Source: Arthrobacter_E sp044748305
GTDB taxonomy: Bacteria > Actinomycetota > Actinomycetes > Actinomycetales > Micrococcaceae
Reading direction: 5' to 3'
NCBI RefSeq assembly: GCF_044748305.1
Contig: NZ_JBIVFT010000011.1
Location: 31,580 to 95,579 of the forward strand
DNA: 64,000 nt
Under the pieces are notes generated by a model. It saw only the letters and a list, made by a program, of their open reading frames with translations. It did not search any database and was not told the origin of the DNA. Both the position numbers and the translations under genes were made by a program. Of the stretch, positions 25,403-33,459 are shown in pieces; the first letter of the stretch is position 1; each line of letters begins with the position of its first letter.

Positions 25403-27310
25403 TCACTCCGCCGCGTCCTCCAGCGCGTCCCGGGCCTGGGCGAACTGCGTGACATAGAGCTCCCGGTAACGGCCTCCCGCAGCGAGCAGTTCATCATGCG
25501 TTCCGCGTTCCACGATCCGGCCGCCCTCGACCACGAGAATCTGGTCAGCGGTGCGGATGGTTGAGAGACGGTGCGCGATGACGACGGCGGTGCGCCCCTT
25601 CAGCGCCGCTGTGAGGGCTTCCTGCACCCCGGCCTCGTTGCTGGAGTCCAGTGCAGCCGTCGCCTCGTCCAGAATGACCACGCGCGGCGCGGCCACCAGA
25701 AGCCGGGCGATGGTCAGACGCTGGCGCTCTCCGCCGGAGAGCCGGTAGCCGCGCTCCCCCACCACGGTCTCCAGGCCGTCTGGAAGGGCTCTCACCATGG
25801 TCTCGAGTCTCGCCTGGCGCAGCGCGGCCCACAGCTCCTTATCGGAGGCATCAGGACGTGGCAGGCGCAGATTGGACGCGATGGTCTCGTGGAACAGGTG
25901 TCCGTCTTGAGTGACCATCCCGACCGCATCTCGCAGTCCTTCGAAGCTCAGCTCCCGCACATCGACGCCGCCGGTGTCCTTGCCGCCTCCGAGACGCACG
26001 GCACCGGAATCGACGTCATAGAGACGGGCGAGCAGCTGAGCCACCGTCGACTTCCCGGCCCCTGAGGAGCCCACCAACGCCACGGTCTGTCCGGCCTCCG
26101 CGCGGAAATTCAGGCCGTGCAGCACTTCTTCCCCGCCCCGGGAGTCCAGCACGGCGACATCCTCCAGCGATGCCAGGGAGACCTGCTCGGCGGACGGATA
26201 GGAGAAGTACACGTCTTTGAACTCGACGGCCAGCGGTCCGGCGGGCAACGCCTTGGGTGCGGCAGGTTCCTTGATCAGGGGGTCCAGGTCCAGGACCTCG
26301 AAGACACGCTCAAAGCTCACCAGAGCACTCATGACCTCGACGCGCGCGTTGCTGAGCCCGGTCAGCGGCACATAGAGGCGTGTGAGCAGCAACGCCAGGA
26401 CGACGACGTCGCCCGCGCCGAGCGTCCCATGCAGCGCGAGCCAGCCGCCCACGCCGTACACCAGGGCCAGAGCCAGCGAAGAGACCAGGGTGAGGCTCGT
26501 GACGAAGACGAACTGAAGCATGGCGGTCCGGACACCGATGTCACGAACCCGGTGCGCACGGCCTTCGAATTCACGAGATTCATCGGCAGGTCGCCCGAAG
26601 AGCTTGATCAGGGTCGCGCCGGGAGCCGAGAAGCGCTCGGTCATCTGTGTCCCCATGGAAGCGTTCTGCACCGCGGCCTCACGACGCAGCTCGGCGAGCC
26701 GGCCGCCCATGAGACGGGCCGGGACCAGGAAAAGCGGCAAAAGGACGAGTGCCAGGACCGTCACCAGCCACGACTTGTCCAGCATGACGATCAGGGTGAG
26801 GGTCAGCGAGACCAGATTGCTCACCACCGAGGACAGAGTCCCGGCGAAGGCCGCCTGAGCGCCCACCACGTCGTTGTTCAGGCGGCTCACCAGGGCTCCC
26901 GTGCGCGTCCGGGTGAAAAATGCCACCGGCATCTTCTGCACGTGGTCGAAGACCGCCGTCCTCAGATCCAGGATCACCCCCTCACCGATCGTGGCGGAGA
27001 ACCAGCGGACGAGGACCCCGACCCCCGCTTCGCCGACGGCGACGAGCGCGATGAGCAGTGCGAGCCGCACCACCAGATCGACGTCCTTTCCTGCGACGAT
27101 GGCATCGACCACCTGGCCCGCGAGGATCGGAGTCGCGACGGCCAGGAAGGCTGTCACGATGGAAAGAACGACGAAAGCGATAAGCCTCCCGCGGTGCGGA
27201 ACGGCGAAGCCGAGAACCCGTCGAATCGTTTCACGGGAAAAGGGCTTCTTTCCTTCCTGGACCCGGGAAAGATTGTGCAAAGACATCATGGCTGCCCGGT
27301 CCATACTCAT
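25403..27310 (-). CDS. ABC transporter, fused permease and ATPase (MsbA/LmrA type)
   Basis: A 635-residue half-transporter with six transmembrane helices in the first 330 residues. The nucleotide-binding domain has Walker A VGSSGAGKST, Q-loop TQDGHLFHE, signature LSGGERQRLTIARLL, Walker B VVILDEATAALDS and the switch histidine IAHRLST. All catalytic residues are present, so it probably works as a homodimeric exporter of lipid, peptide or drug. The gene converges on the amine-oxidase-like gene with seven bases between them. A 12-bp hairpin lies in its leader (27398-27444). Confidence 0.9.
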   Translation of the reverse strand: MSMDRAAMMSLHNLSRVQEGKKPFSRETIRRVLGFAVPHRGRLIAFVVLSIVTAFLAVATPILAGQVVDAIVAGKDVDLVVRLALLIALVAVGEAGVGVLVRWFSATIGEGVILDLRTAVFDHVQKMPVAFFTRTRTGALVSRLNNDVVGAQAAFAGTLSSVVSNLVSLTLTLIVMLDKSWLVTVLALVLLPLFLVPARLMGGRLAELRREAAVQNASMGTQMTERFSAPGATLIKLFGRPADESREFEGRAHRVRDIGVRTAMLQFVFVTSLTLVSSLALALVYGVGGWLALHGTLGAGDVVVLALLLTRLYVPLTGLSNARVEVMSALVSFERVFEVLDLDPLIKEPAAPKALPAGPLAVEFKDVYFSYPSAEQVSLASLEDVAVLDSRGGEEVLHGLNFRAEAGQTVALVGSSGAGKSTVAQLLARLYDVDSGAVRLGGGKDTGGVDVRELSFEGLRDAVGMVTQDGHLFHETIASNLRLPRPDASDKELWAALRQARLETMVRALPDGLETVVGERGYRLSGGERQRLTIARLLVAAPRVVILDEATAALDSSNEAGVQEALTAALKGRTAVVIAHRLSTIRTADQILVVEGGRIVERGTHDELLAAGGRYRELYVTQFAQARDALEDAAE

Positions 27311-27397
27311 GGGATTTCCTCCTCAGCGGCGCTGCATCCGCGGGGACCAGAGGTGTCCGGCGTGCCCCCGGAACATGCCGGAAGCCGGCACATAGAA

Positions 27398-27444
27398 GGA
27401 GCCCGCCGCTCCGGATTTGGGGGGTATTCGGCGCGGCGGGCTCC
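27398..27444 (-). promoter_or_regulatory. Hairpin in the leader of the ABC transporter gene
   Basis: A perfect 12-bp inverted repeat (27398-27409 and 27433-27444) with a 23-base loop lies about 90 bp upstream of the ABC transporter start. On the minus strand it is followed by TTCTATG, so it is only terminator-like. It could be an attenuation element of the exporter gene. Confidence 0.35.
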
Positions 27445-27699
27445 GGGGAAAGACTCTAACAGAGCTTTTCCACAGGGTGCAAAGACCCTGGTCAGAGCGC
27501 CCTTGAACCTCGTCAGGAGCGTTGGACGGACCAATGACGGCGCGCGACATCGATCGCCGGCGGAGTCCGTCCTGAACCACCGGAGGGCCCTCGGCGCCGA
27601 GGTCACAGAACCGCGAAGATGGCAAGCGGGCACAAAGCCAAGCTTTACCAAATGGTGATCTGATCACGGATGTGTTTTCTACAGATCATGGGATAATAA

Positions 27700-27792
27700 A
27701 TGGGTGTGATCGTGGCGTCTGGGGAGGCGCTCACACATTGGGGGGATGAGCGGCGGCGAACCGGGGGGTTCGCCACCGCTCAGCCTTTTTAA
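27700..27792 (+). CDS. Possible 30-residue leader peptide
   Basis: ATG at 27700 opens 30 codons (MGVIVASGEALTHWGD...) that end at a TAA inside the T run of the terminator hairpin. GGGA lies about six bases upstream of the ATG. The frame runs through both alternative hairpins, as leader-peptide frames do, but such a short frame can arise by chance. It has no recognised homology. Confidence 0.25.
   Translation: MGVIVASGEALTHWGDERRRTGGFATAQPF
27728..27790 (+). promoter_or_regulatory. Attenuator-like alternative hairpins ending in an intrinsic terminator
   Basis: The terminator stem pairs 27747-27762 with 27767-27782 (16 bp, one mismatch, GGGG loop) and runs into GCCTTTTTAA. The first six stem bases TGAGCG (27747-27752) can instead pair with CGCTCA at 27728-27733, which would block the terminator. 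The aquaporin gene starts 260 bp downstream. Read on the complementary strand, the two loops each hold six cytosines, which recalls the actinobacterial 6C RNA motif; that alternative is not excluded. Confidence 0.5.
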
Positions 27793-28049
27793 CCCCCTCC
27801 GCCCCAGCCCTGATTCCCCCTGCCGCAGGCGCCGTCAGCAACGGTTGTGAAGGTGTTTGACGGCAGAGTGTCAGCACATGGGCTGCTTTGTTTCCCCTCG
27901 TGTCCCACCGTTTCCGGGGAACCGGTCACAATCGGCACGGCGGCGAGACTTCGATCACATGGGTGACGGGCTCCTGGTCACCTCCGCACGTGATCCCTAA
28001 CATAGTGATGTTTCCCGCTCCCAATTTTGAGTCAATCGAAAGAGGAATC

Positions 28050-28802
28050 ATGTCTGAGTCTGTGACTCCCGCTGCTCCCTCCCTCGGTGCCAAGCTCGCA
28101 GCTGAGCTCGTCGGCACTTTCTTCCTGGTCTTCGCCGTGATCGGCACGGCCCTCTTCGCCGCAGGCTTCGGCGGTGGTGAAGGCGGCCTCAACGTGGGCT
28201 TCCTCGGCGTCGCCCTCGCTCTCGGTTTCGTCGTCATCCTCGGCGCCTTCGCCTTCGGCCCGATTTCCGGCGGGCACTTCAACCCCGCGGTGACCCTCGG
28301 CCTGGCCGCTGCCGGACGCTTCGCCTGGAAAGACGTTGCCGGCTACCTTGTCGCCCAGGTCATCGGCGGCGTCGTCGGCGCGCTCGCGCTGGTCGGCATC
28401 CTCGCCGGGGCCAAGGACGGTGTCCTGGCCGAAGCCCAGAAGGGCGGCTTCGCGTCCACCGGCTGGGGCGAGCTCTCCCCCGGCGGCTTCAACATGGCCG
28501 CATTCTTCATCACGGAGATCATCGCCACCGCGCTGTTCGTCACGGTCATCCTGGCCGTGACCGGCAAGCGTGGCGCCGGTAACCTGGCCCCGATCGCGAT
28601 CGGCCTGACGCTGACCGTGATCGCGCTGGTGGCCATCCCGGTCACCAACGGTTCCTTCAACCCGGCCCGATCCATCGCCACTGCCGTCTTCGGCGGCCCG
28701 ACCGCGCTGGGTCAGCTGTGGGGCTCGATCGTCGCACCGATCGTCGGCGGCCTGATCGCCGGATTCGCTCACAAGGCAGTCTTCGAAGGCGACGCCAAGT
28801 AG
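28050..28802 (+). CDS. aqpZ: Aquaporin Z-like MIP-family channel
   Basis: A 250-residue membrane channel with six helices and the two NPA half-helices: SGGHFNPAVTLG (near residue 80) and NGSFNPARSIAT (near residue 200). The Arg after the second NPA and the His in the first block fit a water-selective aquaporin rather than a glycerol facilitator. The ATG at 28050 follows AGAGGA; upstream in-frame codons lack a site. A strong bidirectional terminator follows. An attenuator-like element lies far upstream (27728-27790), suggesting transcript-level control. Confidence 0.85.
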   Translation: MSESVTPAAPSLGAKLAAELVGTFFLVFAVIGTALFAAGFGGGEGGLNVGFLGVALALGFVVILGAFAFGPISGGHFNPAVTLGLAAAGRFAWKDVAGYLVAQVIGGVVGALALVGILAGAKDGVLAEAQKGGFASTGWGELSPGGFNMAAFFITEIIATALFVTVILAVTGKRGAGNLAPIAIGLTLTVIALVAIPVTNGSFNPARSIATAVFGGPTALGQLWGSIVAPIVGGLIAGFAHKAVFEGDAK

Positions 28803-28812
28803 CAATCATGTG

Positions 28813-28863
28813 CTTCAACGTCTGAGGGCGGCATCCAGTGGATGCCGCCCTCAGACGTTGAAG
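28813..28863. terminator. Bidirectional terminator between aqpZ and the MoeA-like gene
   Basis: A perfect 24-bp inverted repeat (28813-28836 against 28840-28863) with a three-base loop sits between two convergent genes, 10 bp from the aqpZ stop and 8 bp from the other stop. It can serve both strands. Confidence 0.85.
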
Positions 28864-28870
28864 CCGAGAT

Positions 28871-30250
28871 TCAGGGGTTCTTTCCTGGCGCGCGGAGGGA
28901 GTCCCAGTCCTGCGCGGCCCAATCCACGGGTTCGCTGCGGGTGCGAGTCCTCCCCGTTCGGGCGTCGCGTCCAGCGGAACCACCTCGCGCAGGCCTCTCT
29001 GACGGTCTCGTGACGCCCTCTCCACGCCGCTCGGCCTTCGTCCACGGGAGATCGAGCGCGAGGATCTCCTCGCCCATCGTCACGCCGTGCGGAGGCATCG
29101 CAAGCAGCAGAGTCGCCTCACCCCAGGCACTCAGTCGCCCCTCCTCCCCACACGGCGAAACCATGCCGAACACCGAGCGCCCCGGGACCAGGCTGGTGGG
29201 CCGCTGCTGCGCGTCTCTGCTCACGCCGCACGGCACGGCCTTGGCCTTCACGGGTGAACGATGGGCCAGAGCACCGATGAGTGGTCCTCCGAGAAGGCTC
29301 AGCGCGGTCAGCGCCTCGGCGGGAAGCCCTGGAAGCCCCAGTACGTACCGCCCGTCCGGCAGCTCCCCCAGCAAGGCGGTCCGGGCCGGAGAGCCCAGTA
29401 GCCCCTCCACCAGGTACCGGACCCCGAGCCGGCTCAGCGCCTCCCGCAGGTGGTCCGCTTCGCCCGCACCAGTTCCTCCCAGTGTGAGAACGACGTCGCA
29501 CGGTGCCCCGGCGCCGTCGTCCTCCTCCGTCAGGGCACGGAGCCAGTCATCAGCGGAGCCGCCGATCCGCAGGCTTCGGACAGCGTCAGCGCCCATGGCC
29601 TTCAGAGTGCCTGGCAGCATCGCAGCCAATGCGTCGCGTTCGTCGGTGCCGTCCGGGGCAGCGGAGGACTTCACCCGTCCGCTCTGCACCACCTGGATCG
29701 CCGGCCGCGGATACACCGGGACGGTCTCAAGGCCCGCGGCGGCCAGCAGCGCGATCCGTGCCGGCGTCAAGACCAGGCCCTTCTCGAGAAGCACGTCCCC
29801 CGCCAGACACTCGGTTCCGGGCAGGACGACATGCTCTCCATTGCGCGGGGCTCCCGGGCGGGCCCCGCCCGAGCTTTGCACGACGGCGAGACCCTCCGCA
29901 TCGAGCACGATCTGCGAGTCCTCGATCACCAGCACCGCCTTGGCACCCGCAGGAAGCGGACGGCCCTTACCGATGCGGCTGGCCTGATGGGCGCTCAAGC
30001 GGATCCCAGGATCACAGATCACCCAAGGACCGCTGCCGTTCACAGCCCAGCCGTCGACGGCGGAGCGGGCTTCACGGGGAACACTCACCAGGGCCCGCAC
30101 GTCCTCGCCCACCGTGAGTCCCGCAGAGTCGCTCAGGGGGCAATGGGCCGCCGGGAGGGGTATGACACCCTCCTGCGCGGCGCTGACGGCCTCTTGCCAA
30201 TCGCTCAGGGCAACCGCCACCGGTAGACCGACACCGGGCGCCGGGTTCAC
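28871..30250 (-). CDS. Divergent MoeA-like molybdopterin molybdenumtransferase
   Basis: A 459-residue protein with MoeA architecture. The N-terminal REARSAVDGWAV corresponds to the MoeA DNSAMDGYA block. The MPT-binding subdomain has DVVLTLGGTGAGEADHL, equivalent to GGTSxGxxD with the Asp kept. The preceding TGDEL motif is replaced by VVQSGRVKSS, losing the Asp/Glu pair involved in molybdate insertion. The C-terminus has an extra basic Arg/Gly-rich tail. No other molybdenum cofactor gene is in the window. It may be a degenerate or specialised MoeA, so the gene symbol is withheld. Confidence 0.65.
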   Translation of the reverse strand: MNPAPGVGLPVAVALSDWQEAVSAAQEGVIPLPAAHCPLSDSAGLTVGEDVRALVSVPREARSAVDGWAVNGSGPWVICDPGIRLSAHQASRIGKGRPLPAGAKAVLVIEDSQIVLDAEGLAVVQSSGGARPGAPRNGEHVVLPGTECLAGDVLLEKGLVLTPARIALLAAAGLETVPVYPRPAIQVVQSGRVKSSAAPDGTDERDALAAMLPGTLKAMGADAVRSLRIGGSADDWLRALTEEDDGAGAPCDVVLTLGGTGAGEADHLREALSRLGVRYLVEGLLGSPARTALLGELPDGRYVLGLPGLPAEALTALSLLGGPLIGALAHRSPVKAKAVPCGVSRDAQQRPTSLVPGRSVFGMVSPCGEEGRLSAWGEATLLLAMPPHGVTMGEEILALDLPWTKAERRGEGVTRPSERPARGGSAGRDARTGRTRTRSEPVDWAAQDWDSLRAPGKNP

Positions 30251-30417
30251 CTGCCGAGCCCCGGAACGGCCGTGTGTCTGATGGCCGCGCCTGACGTCAT
30301 GGTGTCACCGTCCCGTTCCTCTTCCGGCTTCGAAGTCTGATCCCGGCCTTCCGGACCGTCCTTCCAGCCTAGTGTGCACCGCCGCAGAGCGCCCTGGCCC
30401 ACAAGGTACGTGTCGCG

Positions 30418-30924
30418 TCAGGCGGCGCTCTCATCGGGCAGGTATTCGCTCCACTCGGGCGTCGGCTTCTCCAGCTCCCGGATCCGCCAGACGGTCCCCA
30501 CCGGCGCCTGTGGCATGAAGCGGAGCTGCCAGCCCATCTCAGCCGGAGTGTGATCTCCCTTGGTGTTGTTGCACTTGAGGCAACAGGCCACCAGGTTCTC
30601 CCAGCTGTCTTTACCGCCGCGGGACCGCGGAAGGACATGATCGATGGTGTGCGCGGCCTTCCCGCAGTATCCGCAGCGATGCCCGTCCCGTCTGAGCACT
30701 CCCCGTCTGCTGACGGAGCTCACGGAATTCCCTCGCGGCCGGATGTATCTATTGAGCAGAATCACCGATGGCCGCGAGAACACTTCCTGGGGACCGACCA
30801 CGGGATCACCGCCTTCGGCCACGATGCTGGCCTTCCCGGCCAGCACGAGAACCAGCGCGCGGCGGAAGGTCACCACCGCGAGCGGTTCATATCCAGCATT
30901 CAGAACGAGTGTGCGCATGCGCAT
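30418..30924 (-). CDS. HNH endonuclease
   Basis: A 168-residue HNH protein. The zinc-ribbon/HNH core is HRCGYCGKAAHTIDHVLPRS, followed by GGKDSWENLVACCLKCNNTK, so the four cysteines (CxxC and CxxC) and the H-N-H residues are present. The N-terminal MRTLVLNAGYEPLAVVTFRR is highly conserved among actinobacterial relatives, whose cellular role is unknown. It is monocistronic. The start is ATG at 30924, with a second ATG two codons later. Confidence 0.85.
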   Translation of the reverse strand: MRMRTLVLNAGYEPLAVVTFRRALVLVLAGKASIVAEGGDPVVGPQEVFSRPSVILLNRYIRPRGNSVSSVSRRGVLRRDGHRCGYCGKAAHTIDHVLPRSRGGKDSWENLVACCLKCNNTKGDHTPAEMGWQLRFMPQAPVGTVWRIRELEKPTPEWSEYLPDESAA

Positions 30925-31125
30925 ACCTCTTCACGGCCGCACCCGTCAGGGGCACGAGGGCCGGCTGCCCCCGGCGTGTCCGGGCTATGGATCGACGTAT
31001 CCAGCCTAAACACGCCCGGGCGCGTGCGCGACGTCAACGCCCATATTCCGGACGTGTCGGGGAAGAATTCACGCCCCGTTGGGGCGAGCGTTCACCATGT
31101 CCGTCACCGGAGCCGTCTTAAACGC

Positions 31126-31157
31126 ACGAGAACCCCGTCCTGGGACGGGGTTCTCGT
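31126..31157. terminator. Terminator downstream of the NlpC/P60 gene
   Basis: A 15-bp inverted repeat (31126-31140 against 31143-31157) lies 28 bp past the stop of the minus-strand NlpC/P60 gene. Its minus-strand tail GTGCGTTTAAG is modestly T-rich; on the plus strand it is followed by GTCTTTTC. Confidence 0.7.
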
Positions 31158-31184
31158 GAAGTCTTTTCAGACGTTTGCAGCTGT

Positions 31185-31994
31185 TCAGCCGCCGACGCGG
31201 ATGAAGACCGGGCCGGAGCCGATGAAGGCGGTCGCCACGACGGTGTCGCCGCCCAGCCAGCCACCGTGCACGGCCTGACCGTTGCCGATGTAGACGGCGA
31301 TGTGAGGAACGCCTGCGCCAGCATCGTTGTAGTAGATCAGATCGCCCGGCTGAGCCTCAGCGGCGGAGACGGTGCGACCCAGGGACATGTAGCCGGCGGG
31401 CCAGTCGTGGAAGTTGATCCCGACGGCGCGCAGGGCGTTGGAGGCCAGTGCGGTGCAGTCCTGGTGGACGCCCAGCTGAGCCAGGGCGGCAGCGGCGATC
31501 GCGGCCCCCTTACCGGTGGCGGAAGCAGCGTTGACCGGAGCCGGCGCCTGCTGCTCGGAGGGAACCGGTGCGGCGGTGGCCTGCGTGGTGGTCGTGGCGG
31601 CAGCGGTGTCCGCAGCCGGAGTGGTGTTGTCGGCCTGCTGTGCCACCTCGGTGGTGGACTGGGCCTGAACGACCGGGGCCTCTTCAACGGGGGCCGGCTC
31701 GGTCTTGACCGCGGTGCGGACGAAGCTCAGCTTCGCAGCGGCGGGAGCGGCGACGGCCTGGGGAGCAGCCTTGACCTCGAGGGTCGTGGCAGCGGAGGCA
31801 TCACGCTGAACATTGGTCTCTGCAGCGTTGGCAGCGATACCGCTGGTCAGTACAAGACCGGATGCAGCGGCGATCACAGCGGCCTGACGACCCATGGAAC
31901 CGGCGTTGGAGGAAACGGCCTTGGAGATTTCAAGAAGCGACGTGGTGGGTGCCTGCTTAGCGCGATGGCGCGCAGCGGTAGTGCCAAAAGACAA
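31185..31994 (-). CDS. NlpC/P60 family cell-wall peptidase
   Basis: A 269-residue exported peptidoglycan hydrolase. It starts at the TTG at 31994, placed because GGGAGAGG lies seven bases upstream and the conserved start FGTTAARHRAK follows. The signal region is RQAAVIAAASGLVLTSGIA with AANAAE. An Ala/Thr/Pro-rich linker leads to the C-terminal NlpC/P60 domain: catalytic Cys in LGVHQDCTALASN, His in GVPHIAVYIGNGQAVHGG. It should cleave stem peptides between D-Glu and diamino acid. A c-di-AMP riboswitch lies directly upstream, linking expression to turgor and cell-wall state. The M23 peptidase gene follows the same design. Confidence 0.88.
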   Translation of the reverse strand: MSFGTTAARHRAKQAPTTSLLEISKAVSSNAGSMGRQAAVIAAASGLVLTSGIAANAAETNVQRDASAATTLEVKAAPQAVAAPAAAKLSFVRTAVKTEPAPVEEAPVVQAQSTTEVAQQADNTTPAADTAAATTTTQATAAPVPSEQQAPAPVNAASATGKGAAIAAAALAQLGVHQDCTALASNALRAVGINFHDWPAGYMSLGRTVSAAEAQPGDLIYYNDAGAGVPHIAVYIGNGQAVHGGWLGGDTVVATAFIGSGPVFIRVGG

Positions 31995-32009
31995 AGGAAT
32001 ACCTCTCCC

Positions 32010-32190
32010 GATGCCTGCGAGGTGAGCTGTCGGATTCGGATGGGAGCCATCCGGCCACTGATCCGCGAAACCGCGAACCGAGCGACTTAACCCCAAGGCC
32101 TTGTCTCCAAGACCAGAAAGTGGTTCCCCCGCCTCTGCCATACGAAGTGTTTTCGAACGGACCTTGGTGGGTGGCAGAGTTCGGCAATCC
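32010..32190 (-). promoter_or_regulatory. c-di-AMP (ydaO/yuaA) riboswitch upstream of the NlpC/P60 gene
   Basis: Read on the minus strand, the leader has conserved blocks of the ydaO class in order: CTCTGCC, GGCGGGGGAACCA, CTTGGGGTTAAG, ATCCGAATCCGACAGCT and CACCTCGCAGGC. It ends about 15 bases before the TTG start, next to the ribosome binding site. Riboswitches of this class bind cyclic di-AMP and usually switch off wall-hydrolase and osmolyte genes. Boundaries are approximate. Confidence 0.85.
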
Positions 32191-32303
32191 AACCAAGGGC
32201 TCCTCCCCTTGCGAGGAGGCGCGTTATACAAACTACATGACTCGAGCCTCAATGTCACATTAAGGTTACGGAGCAACCCTAAGCGGCCGAAGCCCGCTCT
32301 CGG

Positions 32304-33119
32304 TTACAGCCAGCCGACAGGATCGACGACCTGGCCGTTGACCATTACTTCAAAGTGCAAATGGCATCCGGTCGAGGCACCCGTGGTGCCGCTGAGAGCG
32401 ACCTGGTCGCCACGCTGCACCGACTGGCCGTCCTGGACCGAGAAGGAACTGAGGTGGTTGTACGTGGTTTCCAGGCCATTGCCATGGTCCACGACAACAC
32501 GATTGCCTCCGCCGGTGTTGTCCCAGCCGACGAAAACGACCTTGCCGGCCGCGGCGGCCATGACCTTGGTGCCGCACTGCGCCACCAGATCCTCACCACG
32601 GTGGAAATCGGATGGTCCGCCCAAGGGGTTCACCCGCCAGCCGAACGGCGAGGCCTGCACCACGGAAGCCAGGGGAGCCCCGAGGGAACCCTTCGCTGCG
32701 GACGGAGTGACCGTGCCCGACTGGGCCGTCATGAGCTCCTTGAGCCGCGCATCCGGGTCCTGAACGCTGCTGGAGGACGTCCGGTCAAAGGAGATCTTCG
32801 CCCCGGCCGACGCAGTGACAGGCGCGCGGGTGGGCGTCGCGGCGCTGATCGAAGCCTCGGGCTGCACCTCGACGGTCGCCTGAGCCAGAGGGCCGGACGT
32901 CGCGGGGAAAGCGACGGTCAGCGCCAGGCCGCCCGCGGCCAGGGCCAGCCCGCCCTTGTGGATGGCGCCGCTCTTGACCGCGAGATCGGCGATCTGCTGA
33001 ACCGGGCCCTTGCGCTTGGCGCGCCGCGGAGTCGAGGCGGTCGAGCTTCGGACCGGACCGGGCGTGCTCGCCACGGGTCCACTGGCGCGACGACGGCCAC
33101 GCAGCTTCTCAGTGCTCAC
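32304..33119 (-). CDS. M23 family metallopeptidase (LytM-like)
   Basis: A 271-residue exported peptidoglycan endopeptidase, starting at the GTG at 33119 behind GAGAGGGA. A basic N-terminal region is followed by a hydrophobic signal stretch (KGGLALAAGGLALTVAFPA) and a linker. The zinc-binding motifs of the M23 domain are SDFHRGEDLVA (H-x3-D) and TGCHLHFEV (HxH), near residues 176 and 251. Such enzymes cut peptide cross-links. A second c-di-AMP riboswitch lies in its leader, so it and the NlpC/P60 gene downstream on the same strand should be co-regulated from separate leaders. Confidence 0.9.
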   Translation of the reverse strand: MSTEKLRGRRRASGPVASTPGPVRSSTASTPRRAKRKGPVQQIADLAVKSGAIHKGGLALAAGGLALTVAFPATSGPLAQATVEVQPEASISAATPTRAPVTASAGAKISFDRTSSSSVQDPDARLKELMTAQSGTVTPSAAKGSLGAPLASVVQASPFGWRVNPLGGPSDFHRGEDLVAQCGTKVMAAAAGKVVFVGWDNTGGGNRVVVDHGNGLETTYNHLSSFSVQDGQSVQRGDQVALSGTTGASTGCHLHFEVMVNGQVVDPVGWL

Positions 33120-33139
33120 GTCTACTGTTCCCTCTCATG

Positions 33140-33360
33140 GCGCCTTCGAAGTTAGCTGTCGGATTCGGGCAGAGAGTCAACATGCCCGGCCTGAGGAAGT
33201 GCATGGAACACCTGGGTCTGCATCATTCAGACTCCCGGAAGATCCCGTCCACTGCCCCGGCTTCACCCCAAGACCGTCCGTCAGGACTGTCGAAAGTGGT
33301 TCCCCCGCCTCTGCTGTCGTGATGTCATTTCCTGGCTTCGCCAGCAGAGCTCGGCGTACG
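33140..33360 (-). promoter_or_regulatory. c-di-AMP (ydaO/yuaA) riboswitch upstream of the M23 peptidase gene
   Basis: The minus-strand leader contains GAGCTCTGCTGG, AGAGGCGGGGGAACCACTTT, GGTCTTGGGGTGAAGCCG, CCCGAATCCGACAGCTAACT and TTCGAAGGCG, the conserved blocks of the c-di-AMP riboswitch. It shares the core blocks with the riboswitch at 32010-32190 but differs in stem sequences. The ribosome binding site lies about five bases past its 3' end. Confidence 0.87.
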
Positions 33361-33459
33361 AAACAGGTCACGCCTTGGTTTCGGCGCTGAGACAAAATCA
33401 TACGCGAAAGCGGACAAGAGTAATAAATTCGTTATCTATCGTGTGGATAAACCGTGCTG

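Larger units (their letters stand above)
27311..28049. other. 739-bp region without a confident gene
   Basis: This stretch separates the minus-strand ABC transporter and the plus-strand aquaporin. It holds the 27398-27444 hairpin, a promoter-like GATAAT at about 27692, a 30-codon frame (27700-27792) and an attenuator-like structure ending in a T run (27728-27790). Nothing recognisable lies between 27800 and 28049 apart from the ribosome binding site AGAGGA of the aquaporin gene. Confidence 0.6.

Noticed and set aside
26117..27658. A 513-codon open frame opposite the ABC transporter gene
   Set aside because: Antisense shadow; the translation is rich in His, Gln and Arg and covers all the ABC transporter motifs in reverse.
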